Positions 17,517-25,486 of a DNA stretch of 64,000 nucleotides are shown piece by piece. Position 1 is the stretch's first letter. Every line of letters begins with the position of its first letter. The stretch comes from Perspicuibacillus lycopersici (lineage in GTDB: Bacteria > Bacillota > Bacilli > Bacillales > Caldibacillaceae). The stretch lies in assembly GCF_025660475.1 (NCBI RefSeq), contig NZ_JAOUSF010000002.1:310001-374000 (forward strand). Reading direction: 5' to 3'. The notes under the pieces are model-generated. The model was not told the DNA's origin. It saw only the letters and a program-made list of their open reading frames with translations, and did not search any database. A program made the position numbers and the translations under genes.

Positions 17517-17900
17517 CAAAATTTTTGTTATTCCTTAAATATTTTGATAAAATAAAAAATACAATTTTTACAAGAGTTGCCACTACAACAATGGTAACGT
17601 TTTCAATATTTTCATTACAAAATTATCCATTTTTTATAGAATAATCAAGATTTCCCAATAACGAACGAAAAATAAGAACAATCTGTCATTCAATGAATGT
17701 ATATTTTTTTCCGAAAAGTGATATTATCCTAAAATAGTATTTTGCTGCCTTCTTCCGATGGAATTCTTTTTGAAAATCTACCAAGTAATCGAAAAATCTT
17801 TCAAAATTTTTCCTCCCATTTTTTATCAATCTAGCAATTGCATTGTTTCTCACCATTTTAATCAAACGTTTGTTTTATTTTTACAGCCTTGGCTAATAAA

Positions 17901-17933
17901 AAAACTCGTAACCGAATGTTAGTTACGAGTTTT
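17901..17933 (-). terminator. intrinsic terminator of the zinc-ribbon gene
   Basis: The perfect 12-bp arms AAAACTCGTAAC and GTTACGAGTTTT flank a 9-nt loop, with T runs on both strands. Confidence 0.85.
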
Positions 17934-17950
17934 GTTTCCATTGTATGCTG

Positions 17951-18493
17951 TTATTTTTTTACCATCCGGATGACATCATCATAGGAATAACCATCTTCAT
18001 CCTCTAAATAAAAATACATCGTAGAGCTATTTTTTAATTCGAAATGGCCAGTCGTATATTCATCGATTTCGGTGACGATTTTCTCAGCATTTGTTGATAA
18101 AATATTTACCATTTCGATATCATCTGGTTCATACTCTCCTTCGTAATAGGTGGTGATGCGAAGTTTATCATCGCCAACTACATCGATATCCATGTAGCCT
18201 TCCCATTCAGGTGAATACCAGGTGCCTTCAATCCGGTTCAGAGGGTCCCGCCAGTGATTGTAAATAAAAATGCCAGCAACGATAAGAATTAAGATAATTG
18301 CTATTGCGGTACGATTCGTTTTCTTTGGCTGTACATTTGTTTGTACTGGTCTCGCAGGCTCTGACTCGATTGATGCATGTAATGCATGTCCACATTTTTT
18401 ACAGAACTTCACTTCATTCTCGATAGCTGTTCCACATTGTGGACAGAACTTTGGTTTCCTCTCACTTGTTGAAACTTGATCCACCATCTCCAT
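17951..18493 (-). CDS. zinc-ribbon, single-span membrane protein
   Basis: The 180 residues have an N-terminal zinc ribbon (FCPQCG at about 17-22, FCKKCG at about 33-38), a flexible linker, one membrane helix (about 65-82) and an external acidic domain of about 95 residues (NRIEGTWYSPEWEG..., YFYLEDEDGY). This layout recurs in Bacillales envelope proteins of unknown role. It is monocistronic and ends at a strong terminator. The PrsW-like protein at the window start also carries an N-terminal ribbon. Confidence 0.75.
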   Translation of the reverse strand: MEMVDQVSTSERKPKFCPQCGTAIENEVKFCKKCGHALHASIESEPARPVQTNVQPKKTNRTAIAIILILIVAGIFIYNHWRDPLNRIEGTWYSPEWEGYMDIDVVGDDKLRITTYYEGEYEPDDIEMVNILSTNAEKIVTEIDEYTTGHFELKNSSTMYFYLEDEDGYSYDDVIRMVKK

Positions 18494-18630
18494 TAAGAAA
18501 CTTCCCTCATTTCTGTCTATTTGTAAATATTATACTATTAGACAGTACGTTAACTAAAGTGCTATTTTATTAAAATAATAAACATGCTAGCATATTTTTC
18601 CTGCTTTTTCTTTAAACGTATTTATAGATA

Positions 18631-18662
18631 AGGAGAACCAGTTGTACATTATTGGCTCTCCT
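18631..18662. terminator. terminator-like hairpin downstream of sigma factor gene
   Basis: AGGAGAACCA pairs with TGGCTCTCCT (one mismatch), 12-nt loop. The T tract is modest. It lies 39 bp after the stop of the minus-strand sigma factor gene. Confidence 0.5.
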
Positions 18663-18700
18663 TTCTATCATTATTTTTCTAGTAAAATAGATGTACCTTT

Positions 18701-19186
18701 TTAATCGAATAACTGTTTTTCTAAATTAGCAAGCAGGTCCCGCTTCCATAGTTTCACAGTAGAATAGCTCACCCCTTGCTCGAAGGCAATTTCCGTTAGT
18801 TTCTTTCCTTGTACGTAATGAAGCTCCATAATTTGCCTTTGCCGCGCCGGGAGCATTGCAATCATTTCATTAAGCTGCAGCCGTTGCTCATCACGTAATC
18901 CTGTTCGCTTATCTTCTATTCGTTCCCATTGCTGATCTTCTACATACATTTCGTTTTTGTCCTTAATCATGTCTCTTATTAGCTCTGTTAAGATCCGGCC
19001 GCGAATCGAATAATAGGCATAGGTCAAAAAAGAACCTTTTTCCGGATTAAACGATTGATATGCCTCCCATAAACCTATTAACCCAATTTGAAAATACTCC
19101 TCCTCATTTTTGTAAATGTTCAATTTACGAATAATCGAATGAATGATTGGGGTCATCTCTTTCACTACTTCCGTAAAGTCTTTCAT
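18701..19186 (-). CDS. sigma-70 family RNA polymerase sigma factor
   Basis: Region 2 is clear: EYFQIGLIGLWEAYQSFNPEKGSFLTYAYYSIRGRI. Region 4 is ARQRQIMELHYVQGKKLTEIAFEQGVSYSTVKLWKRDLL. The frame extends 24 codons further, but AAAGGT 8 nt before the ATG at 19186 supports a 161-residue product. The protein lacks a recognisable region 3 and resembles the alternative, SigO- or Xpf-like group. No anti-sigma gene is adjacent. The next gene upstream is under a c-di-GMP riboswitch. Which genes it controls is not visible. Confidence 0.78.
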   Translation of the reverse strand: MKDFTEVVKEMTPIIHSIIRKLNIYKNEEEYFQIGLIGLWEAYQSFNPEKGSFLTYAYYSIRGRILTELIRDMIKDKNEMYVEDQQWERIEDKRTGLRDEQRLQLNEMIAMLPARQRQIMELHYVQGKKLTEIAFEQGVSYSTVKLWKRDLLANLEKQLFD

Positions 19187-19506
19187 TAAAGTACCTTTCT
19201 GAAAGACGCGCCTTTCGCTGTATTCCCGGGTACTTTTAACATAATAAGGACAGTACAATGTGTCTAATCAACAAAATTTTCGATAAATTAACAAAAACGC
19301 AATTTTGCTTAAGAAATTTGCTTAATATCGAATGTGTAGCTACTATTTTTTGCGATTTTCGGAATTTTTATCAGAATTTTCTAAAATGTAATTGTTGTTT
19401 TGGGAGATATGAAATAGGAATACATTTTGGAATTAAGTATAGCGATTTTACAAGTAGTATGAGCGTTTCCAAATACATGACAGGTTTCGAAAAAAAAACA
19501 AAAAAA

Positions 19507-19530
19507 AACTGACCCCCTTAATGATCAGTT
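19507..19530 (-). terminator. intrinsic terminator of the riboswitch-controlled small gene
   Basis: AACTGA and TCAGTT arms are followed on the minus strand by nine T residues, 25 bp after the stop of the 40-residue protein. The gap 19187-19506 holds nothing else recognisable. Confidence 0.75.
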
Positions 19531-19554
19531 TCTTCCTCGCGTATTGAATTAAAT

Positions 19555-19677
19555 TTATTCGTATTTGCTATAAACAATCTTGTTGTGCTCGTCTGCTCTT
19601 TTCGCAACAGTTGTTAAACTAAGCGTAAAAAGCATAGCAATAGAGCCTGTAACGCTACCAGCAATAAATAGTAACAT
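19555..19677 (-). CDS. 40-residue membrane protein under c-di-GMP riboswitch control
   Basis: The frame is open further up, but the ATG at 19677 has GGAGGGG 5 nt upstream and gives a 40-residue protein. It has one hydrophobic helix (MLLFIAGSVTGSIAMLF) and a short charged tail (AKRADEHNKIVYSKYE). It resembles small DUF3789-type membrane proteins, but the similarity is by eye. It is framed by a c-di-GMP-I riboswitch upstream and a terminator downstream, so it is a complete small transcription unit. Its function is unknown; c-di-GMP control suggests a link to the motile/sessile switch. Confidence 0.72.
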   Translation of the reverse strand: MLLFIAGSVTGSIAMLFTLSLTTVAKRADEHNKIVYSKYE

Positions 19678-19716
19678 AGTAACCCCTCCAGATTTTTTTA
19701 TAATTCGTAGAAGGTG

Positions 19717-19806
19717 TATTCGGTAACTGGCTGACATAGTTTCAAAAACCTTAGCCCCTTTAGTTTTGCGACACCACTTTTCAATGGCTTAGCCCTTTCG
19801 TACGAA
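19717..19806 (-). promoter_or_regulatory. cyclic-di-GMP-I (GEMM) riboswitch
   Basis: Read on the minus strand, the 5' UTR shows the GEMM hallmarks in order. They are AAAGGGCTAAGCCATTGAAA (P2 with the GAAA tetraloop), AGTGGTGTCGCAAA (closing strand with the conserved CGCAAA), GGGGCTAAGG (start of P3) and CAGCCAGTTACCGAA (3' side of P3 and the closing element). It lies 40 nt before the small membrane gene. A TATAAT-like -10 lies at about 19824. The expression platform is not obvious; the distance to GGAGGGG would allow control of translation. Confidence 0.8.
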
Positions 19807-20098
19807 CTATGTATTTATACCCATTATACGCTTTTCCTTATATTTTTAGAAATAGGTCCAAATAACCATATTGTCAAACTTATCCGAATTAATTATTGGA
19901 AAAATCTATTTGTTATGATAAATTGATAATTTTTACTATAATTCAACATTTTGACTGCATGATTATCCTGTTTTTACTGTTGTTTATTGCAGGTTTCTGT
20001 CGAATGGAATGGGAAGTTGTCGAAAAGTATTTTACAGATTATCGAACAAATAGTAAAATTTAATCATTCAAAACTTTAAAATTAAAAGGATCGTGTGT

Positions 20099-21109
20099 AT
20101 GAGAGCTGAGAAAAAGAAAAAGAAGCGAAGCAAATGGAAAATCATCGGATTTAGTGTTTTAGCGTTTTTTGTCATATTGATTGGTGTTGGAGTAGCTGCT
20201 TATTTTCAGCTAAAGCCAGAGAATCATTTTAAAGAGGTGCCTGTCCTTTCAGCAGATCCAGTGGATACAGATAATGATGGAAAGACGGATGATACGGTAA
20301 AACTTGATGATCCTATCTTTAATGTCCTGCTCATCGGGTCAGACCAACGGAAAGGGAAAAATATTGGTCACTCCGATTCCATGATGGTAGTTAGTGTAAA
20401 TTTAAAAAACTATGAATATCATATTATGAGCATTCCGCGTGATACACGGGTGTATTTGGACGGTTATGGTTACACGAAATTGACTAGTGTGCAATATATT
20501 TTACAGGCGAACAACGGCTCCAAAGAAGGAATTGAAGGTGCTGTGAAGGCGATTAGCCAGTTTACTGGGATTCCTATTAACTATTATGTGGAAACCAATT
20601 ATTGGGGATTAGAAGGAATCGTAGATACACTTGGTGGTATCGAGATGAATGTACCGTTTGATGTGACATTAACACATCCTTGGTATCCAGAAAACAGTGG
20701 AAAAGTAATAACCGCTGGCTCTTATAATTTTGATGGGAAAATGGTCACGGAGCTAGTTCATGAGCGGTATTCGTTAGATAATGGGGAATATGGTCGCCAA
20801 GAGTTGCAAAGTGAAGCATTGAAAGGAATTGCAAAGGAAGCATTAAAAACTAGTAATTTGCCGAAACTTCCTGAGCTAGTAAAAGCAGTTCCTGACTTTA
20901 TTGTCGAAACAAATATGAAACAAGCAGATATGCTAAGCTTTGCATTTGCGGTGAAAAATTTTGATCCAAGTAAGCAAGTACATTATCATCAATTGATAGG
21001 TAAAGGACAAACACTGTACGATGACATCTTGCAGGCGAATAATTCTCAAATTGTCATTGACGAAGACGAAATGCAGAAAATTGTCGATGAGTATTTTATT
21101 CATAATTAA
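20099..21109 (+). CDS. LytR-CpsA-Psr family cell-wall glycopolymer ligase
   Basis: The 336 residues have a basic N-terminus (EKKKKKRSKWK), one membrane helix (about 15-38) and an extracellular LCP domain. Marks are NVLLIGSDQR, HSDSMMVVSVN, MSIPRDTRVYL (conserved Arg/Asp), LGGIEMNVPFDV and HERYSLDNGEYGRQELQ. Such enzymes attach teichoic acids or other glycopolymers to peptidoglycan. A GTG at 20093 is only 2 nt from AAAGGA; the ATG at 20099 is 8 nt away and is preferred. An Asp-rich linker (VDTDNDGKTDDT) resembles a calcium-binding loop. The gene stands alone. Confidence 0.87.
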   Translation: MRAEKKKKKRSKWKIIGFSVLAFFVILIGVGVAAYFQLKPENHFKEVPVLSADPVDTDNDGKTDDTVKLDDPIFNVLLIGSDQRKGKNIGHSDSMMVVSVNLKNYEYHIMSIPRDTRVYLDGYGYTKLTSVQYILQANNGSKEGIEGAVKAISQFTGIPINYYVETNYWGLEGIVDTLGGIEMNVPFDVTLTHPWYPENSGKVITAGSYNFDGKMVTELVHERYSLDNGEYGRQELQSEALKGIAKEALKTSNLPKLPELVKAVPDFIVETNMKQADMLSFAFAVKNFDPSKQVHYHQLIGKGQTLYDDILQANNSQIVIDEDEMQKIVDEYFIHN

Positions 21110-21122
21110 TAGAGGTGAAGTG

Positions 21123-21157
21123 GAAGTAATGCTCAATGGTGTTACTTCTCTTTTTTT
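21123..21157 (+). terminator. intrinsic terminator of the LCP gene
   Basis: GAAGTAA and TTACTTC pair across 12 nt. TCTTTTTTT follows. Confidence 0.8.
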
Positions 21158-21243
21158 ACACAAAAAAAAGAAGCCTCTGTTAGAGTCTCCAGTGATTGAA
21201 TAATATTATTCTCTATACGTTTGTTAATCGCTGGTCTCAGTTG

Positions 21244-21384
21244 TTAGCTTGCCCTTTCAAACATTCGTTTTCTAGGTTTGTTCCCTACCTTTACCCAATA
21301 TTTTCTTTCAGTAGGTTCATAGAATATTCTAATTCTTAAAAATTTCAACGGTGTCCAAATCTCTTTAAATAAATAATAGGCCAC
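21244..21384 (-). CDS. small 46-residue basic protein
   Basis: A GTG start is preceded by AGGAGGA at 5 nt. The frame encodes 46 residues beginning MAYYLFKEIWTPLKFLRI and ending KRMFERAS, rich in aromatic and basic residues. It lies in the otherwise empty gap between the LCP gene and comK. The strong ribosome site and uninterrupted frame support a real gene, but no family is recognised. An AT-rich stretch upstream could hold its promoter. Confidence 0.5.
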   Translation of the reverse strand: MAYYLFKEIWTPLKFLRIRIFYEPTERKYWVKVGNKPRKRMFERAS

Positions 21385-21568
21385 ACCTATCCTCCTTTCT
21401 AATTTCTCCTTATAAAGAATATTTACATAATTTCAACTTTACAGTAATATTATCATTTTCCTATTTCCACTTAAATAGGTCTAATTTCCTACTTCTATTT
21501 TTTTATAAAAGTAGGAAAAATCCTTATCTGGCATAGTTCTACAAACTTTTCAGGTGAATGCAATCATT

Positions 21569-21588
21569 GGAGAAGCCTCTCCTTTTTT
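21569..21588 (+). terminator. short terminator-like hairpin
   Basis: GGAGA, loop AGCC, TCTCC, then TTTTTT. No plus-strand gene precedes it directly, so it may act on a short leader or read-through transcript. The surrounding stretch 21385-21834 has no other recognised element. Confidence 0.4.
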
Positions 21589-21834
21589 GTATTTTTTTGT
21601 AAAATTATGATGAAATTTGCACTATTTTGTTGTAAGATATATATAGACGGAATATTGTAATTCGTCTAATTACTCCGACATAAATGTTTTCCCGATGAAT
21701 AGTATGTTAAATTATAGGAGTTGCAATGATTGGCGCATTCTTTTTATTGAATGTCGCGAAATAAGCAATATGTCGTTCGAATATTTTTCCATTTGGATTG
21801 CTTGTCCAAAAAGGTGGCTAAAGGGAGGTATAGA

Positions 21835-22374
21835 ATGATTGAAAAGATGTATTTAATTAATTATAATACATCTGCCATTATTTCTAAGTTTGATGAATAT
21901 GGCAACGAATATTCGATGATTTTGGAGGGGAAGCAAGTTTTTATTTTCAAACAAAAGCCGCTCGATATTATTAATCATTCGTTTCATAAAGTTGGCAATA
22001 ATTTGGACGGTGCCATTGAAGCCGCACGAGTCATATTAAACAGAAAGTACAAGGTTCCAGCTGCGTTCGTACCTCATATTGAAATTATTTTAATCCCATG
22101 TGATACATTAGATAAGCGAGGATCTGTTTGGCTAGTGAAATCACATATTGAGGATTTTCAAGAAATCGGCAAAAAAAAGACACGTGTATATACGAAGCAC
22201 GGTCAATCCATCTCTATTGCGATGAGCAAAAGATCCTTACAGGCAAAAATTGCCCAAGCATCGCATTTATATGTGGAATTATCTAAAAATATACAAGCGA
22301 TAAGAAATACGCTGCAGCCAGTGCAAGTGAGCTATATTTTAGAAAATCCTATCGAATATTTGCCAAAGCAATAA
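21835..22374 (+). CDS. comK: competence transcription factor ComK homologue
   Basis: The 179 residues match the ComK family in length (192 in B. subtilis) and layout. There is an N-terminal strand-rich part with VNYN/ILEGKQVFIF-type pattern, then KPLDIINHSFHKVGNNLDGAIEAAR, a central PHIEIILIPCDTLDKRGSVWLVKSHIEDF and the typical LPISYNS-like equivalent IAMSKRSLQAKIAQASHLY. The frame extends upstream, but GGGAGG 7 nt before the ATG at 21835 fixes this start. ComK activates DNA-uptake genes. The protein lacks most of the C-terminal tail that ClpC/MecA uses in B. subtilis, so turnover may differ. Confidence 0.8.
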   Translation: MIEKMYLINYNTSAIISKFDEYGNEYSMILEGKQVFIFKQKPLDIINHSFHKVGNNLDGAIEAARVILNRKYKVPAAFVPHIEIILIPCDTLDKRGSVWLVKSHIEDFQEIGKKKTRVYTKHGQSISIAMSKRSLQAKIAQASHLYVELSKNIQAIRNTLQPVQVSYILENPIEYLPKQ

Positions 22375-22494
22375 GGCGCATGATTTAATAAAGGTCTTTT
22401 TTACATATTATAAACATTTCCAGTGTTTGCCCGGATGGACGAGGAAGCGATCAACAGAGGCACACACTATTTTTTTATCCAAATTAGAAGAGAA

Positions 22495-22519
22495 CCCTTA
22501 CGCTTGCTTTCCGTAAGGG
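22495..22519 (-). terminator. terminator of the DUF4349 gene
   Basis: The perfect 8-bp arms CCCTTACG and CGTAAGGG flank a 9-nt loop just after the stop codon. Confidence 0.7.
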
Positions 22520-22527
22520 GATGTTTA

Positions 22528-23457
22528 TTATGATTGTTTTTTTCGCTGTTTTTTTACGATGTAGAAGGTAATTGCTGCGATAGCACCTAAAATGATGAAG
22601 ATTGGTATGTTCCCGATAAGTAACACAACAAGTCCAGAGAACATATGAAGGAGGAAATTCACACTTTTCTTCAACTGCTCCACCGTTTTTTCCCATGTGT
22701 TTAGCTCATCATCCCCGAGGCCACCGATTGTTACATTTTTTTCGTACATATTAATTGTAATGGTCGCTAAATCCGAGCGATTGGCTAAATAATTCATTTG
22801 TCCAATGATTGTTTCAATATCCTCCTGAACGGCTGCTAAATCGTCCGATATCGCTAATAAATCCTCCGTCTTTTCCGCCTGTTCCATAAAGGTGAGTAAA
22901 CGAGCTTCCACGACCCGTTTGGATTTCAGGCGTGATTCTAGGTCAATATATTCTTCGGTTACATCCTGTCCGGTTACCGAGCTTTCGAGCACTTTACTGC
23001 TTAACTGCTCCACTTCGTCGATAAATGTCGGATATTTATCTTGTGGGATTCGTACCATTAACTCGCCATTCGTAGCATCTGCTTCCGTATCCTCGTACAT
23101 GGTGGAACTTACAATATAACCACCTGAGGCAGTTACCTGCTCTGTTATGTCCTCCAATGCTTGTTGATACTCTTTTACCTCGATTTGAAGATTTGCTGTG
23201 TAAATAATTTTTCTTTCGGTATTGGCGATCGTTTCAAGCGCTGGTGTGCGATTTCCAGCTTCTGTACCAGCTACTTCTCCGTCTCCGTCTCCAACACTAG
23301 TTTCTACTGTTGATTTCCCTTCCTCTGATGCACTGCCCATATCTCTTTCTACTGCATCATTTGCGCTTTTCTCACTACTTTCCGAATGACTGCCACTACA
23401 AGCTGTTACGAAAAGGCTAAGCAGCAATACAAGCAATAAATAGCCAATCTTCTTCAT
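22528..23457 (-). CDS. DUF4349 lipoprotein with C-terminal membrane span
   Basis: The 309 residues begin with a lipoprotein signal (VTACSGS lipobox, Cys20) and a low-complexity acidic linker. The DUF4349 core follows: KIIYTANLQIEVKEYQQALEDI, SGGYIVSS, MVRIPQDKYPTFIDEV, and a coiled coil around residues 165-215. A membrane helix (about 270-297) and a KKQRKKQ tail end it. Many DUF4349 proteins are surface proteins of unknown role. The gene is alone. Confidence 0.83.
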   Translation of the reverse strand: MKKIGYLLLVLLLSLFVTACSGSHSESSEKSANDAVERDMGSASEEGKSTVETSVGDGDGEVAGTEAGNRTPALETIANTERKIIYTANLQIEVKEYQQALEDITEQVTASGGYIVSSTMYEDTEADATNGELMVRIPQDKYPTFIDEVEQLSSKVLESSVTGQDVTEEYIDLESRLKSKRVVEARLLTFMEQAEKTEDLLAISDDLAAVQEDIETIIGQMNYLANRSDLATITINMYEKNVTIGGLGDDELNTWEKTVEQLKKSVNFLLHMFSGLVVLLIGNIPIFIILGAIAAITFYIVKKQRKKQS

Positions 23458-23739
23458 TTGACCACCCCGTTATTTTGTCTAAAGGTCATAAAATTTTTTT
23501 GATAGTGATGCTGTTCTTTACATTTTTGACGGAAGGATTTGAGAAAAGGTTTCAGGTAGAATTAGTATTTTTGTAATAGGGGTGGATTGCCTTTGAAAAA
23601 AGCCAGCAGACTGAAACATAGTTTTTCCTCAAAAAAACAGCTTTTGGAAAAAGGTTTACTTTCAAAAGGAAATATATGTTAATATACATATAAACTGAAT
23701 TGTTAGATTTTTTAAATAATAATTATTTGAGGTGATAAG

Positions 23740-24186
23740 ATGAAAGGAAAACGACTCTTTTTATACTTAATCGCATTTTTTACAAATTTCGTTCCGTCCT
23801 TACAGTATCCGGATACGACTTTGAATATTATTCATTTGCTTGTAACTGCCTGATTTCTTATTGTTTTACTACTATATTTAAAAAAAGCCCCTGAGCGTAG
23901 GAAGTTTACAAACGGCACAAAGCTATTTTTCCTTTTCGGTTTTCTATCGGGGATTGTTGTGTATGTGATGAAACTGTTTGAGGATGTGATGACCGATCAT
24001 GCTTTGTTGGATATGATTGCTTCAATCCAATATCCATTTTATGTAGTATTTAGGACACCGTTGTTCGGCTTGAATTACTTGTTCGCTATTCGTTATGCGA
24101 CTTTCTCGTTAGTAATGTCTGCGGTATATGTTTTTGCTTTTATTTTTATTTTACGTTTGCAAAAGGTAAATACCCAGAATGGATAA
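23740..24186 (+). pseudogene. membrane protein gene interrupted by an in-frame TGA
   Basis: GAGGTGAT stands just before an ATG that opens a frame of 148 codons. It is broken only by a TGA at 23851-23853 (codon 38) inside a hydrophobic stretch (IIHLLVTA-stop-FLIVLLLYL). Before the stop there is an N-terminal span, and after it two or three more spans ending in LRLQKVNTQNG. A single TGG-to-TGA change would explain it. The product would be a small four-span protein of unknown family. Sequencing error, recent inactivation or read-through cannot be separated here. Confidence 0.7.
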
Positions 24187-24245
24187 GCGGACCTCTGGAG
24201 CTTTTGCTTTCCATCGTGAATATTTACCTTTTAACATTTACTATG

Positions 24246-24428
24246 CTATTCTGACCATCTTTTCGGGCTCCAGAGCGTACCGTCGATTTCGCCTTCCATT
24301 TGATATATGCGCTTCATTTGTTCTTTTATTAATTCTTGGGTTGCTTTGATTAATGTTACTTGATTGTAGTCTTGGCTACTGTGGTATAACCGTTCTAATT
24401 CCTGTAATACCCATTCTTCATTTTCCAA
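24246..24428 (-). CDS. small charged protein in oxidoreductase operon
   Basis: The 60-residue product starts at a TTG with GGGAGGT 8 nt upstream, 16 bp after the stop of the flavodoxin-fold oxidoreductase, so the two are likely cotranscribed. It is helical and acidic/basic (MENEEWVLQELERLYHS..., ELIKEQMKRIYQMEGEI) and ends WSPKRWSE. No family is recognised. Helix content suggests a protein-binding role, but that is speculation. Confidence 0.6.
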   Translation of the reverse strand: MENEEWVLQELERLYHSSQDYNQVTLIKATQELIKEQMKRIYQMEGEIDGTLWSPKRWSE

Positions 24429-24444
24429 TGCTATTACCTCCCTG

Positions 24445-25143
24445 TTAATTTTGATGCATTTGATCGAGCACGATTTTTAATCCGTCTATTGTCATTCGAT
24501 TTTCTTCGATTAGTGATTTTGCATATTGGAAAATTTCCGCTTCTTGTGTGCCAGCTGCTTTTTCCATCGCTTGTTCTAATTCGGCAGCCAACCATGTTTC
24601 CCGTGCTTTGAGACTTACTTCATCCTCCATCGTAAGCTTCTGCCAGTATTGAATAAGCAGATCCATTTTTTGCTCTTCTTCTAAATAAGCAAACTGATAA
24701 ATCGTTAATGGCTTCAAGTATTTCATACCGGTTTTATGACTCATTGCCTGAAATGGCTTGGTGAGCTCATTAATACTAAATAGTTCTGATCCACCTGCTT
24801 GATATTCACGTTCAGGAATGCCAATCATGAGAATTAAGCCAAATTCTTTGCCAGCAAGTGCATTGCCTCTATTTCCATAAGCAAACCCATCCGTTAAAAC
24901 AACGTCTTGCCAATGCTTTAACAATGGTGGTGAGCTGTACCAATAAAATGGAAATTGAAAGATGATTCGATCATGCTGCTTCAATAATGCTTGCTCTTTT
25001 GCTACATCTATCTTTCCATTTGGATAAATCGATTCTAAATGATGAAGCGTTACCGCCACATTCTCCTTTAACGAGCTTAAAAAATATTGCTGACTTCCAG
25101 ATTCTAATATATCTGGATGTGAAACAATTAACAAAGTTTTCAT
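24445..25143 (-). CDS. NAD(P)H-dependent flavodoxin-fold oxidoreductase (quinone reductase-like)
   Basis: The 232 residues start KTLLIVSHPDILESGSQQYFL, the phosphate-binding loop of the NQO1/KefF/YwrO family. IIFQFPFYWYSSPPLLKHWQDVVLTDGFAYG (about 75-105) is the strongly conserved family signature around FMN. The first half matches well. The C-terminal about 50 residues are helical and longer than the 175-200-residue relatives. Its likely role is two-electron reduction of quinones. It heads a short operon with the 60-residue protein. Confidence 0.85.
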   Translation of the reverse strand: MKTLLIVSHPDILESGSQQYFLSSLKENVAVTLHHLESIYPNGKIDVAKEQALLKQHDRIIFQFPFYWYSSPPLLKHWQDVVLTDGFAYGNRGNALAGKEFGLILMIGIPEREYQAGGSELFSINELTKPFQAMSHKTGMKYLKPLTIYQFAYLEEEQKMDLLIQYWQKLTMEDEVSLKARETWLAAELEQAMEKAAGTQEAEIFQYAKSLIEENRMTIDGLKIVLDQMHQN

Positions 25144-25486
25144 TCGGCACTTTCCTTCCGTTCATAGATTCTATTGCTAATATATGTCATTTTTATTATT
25201 CTATATGCATCTTTTTCATAATGGACAGCTATGTCTACTTTTAGGAACATTAGCCGTTCGGCTACTATTAAAATCTATCATACTATTTTTTCGAAAAAAA
25301 TACTGATACTATGCATCTTTTTTATTATTTTACCCTAAAAAGTGTTGCTGGATACCTTTGTTTGAGGGGTATTTTTGGCGCAAAAAAGGATCCTACTTGT
25401 TTAGCAGGATCCCCTTTTTCATTGTTTTGTATTGTTACGATACATACAATTTTTTATTAATCTCTAATAATACTATTTTCTACTAA
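25144..25486. other. gap with bidirectional terminator
   Basis: The 343-bp stretch holds one clear element, a hairpin at 25388-25412 (GGATCCT and AGGATCC). It has T runs on the minus side and a C/T run on the plus side, and terminates bdhA on the minus strand. The rest is AT-rich and contains the upstream region of the oxidoreductase gene. Confidence 0.65.

Noticed and set aside
21569..21588. A small RNA gene before comK
   Set aside because: A terminator-like hairpin exists, but no clear promoter or conserved structure could be seen upstream.
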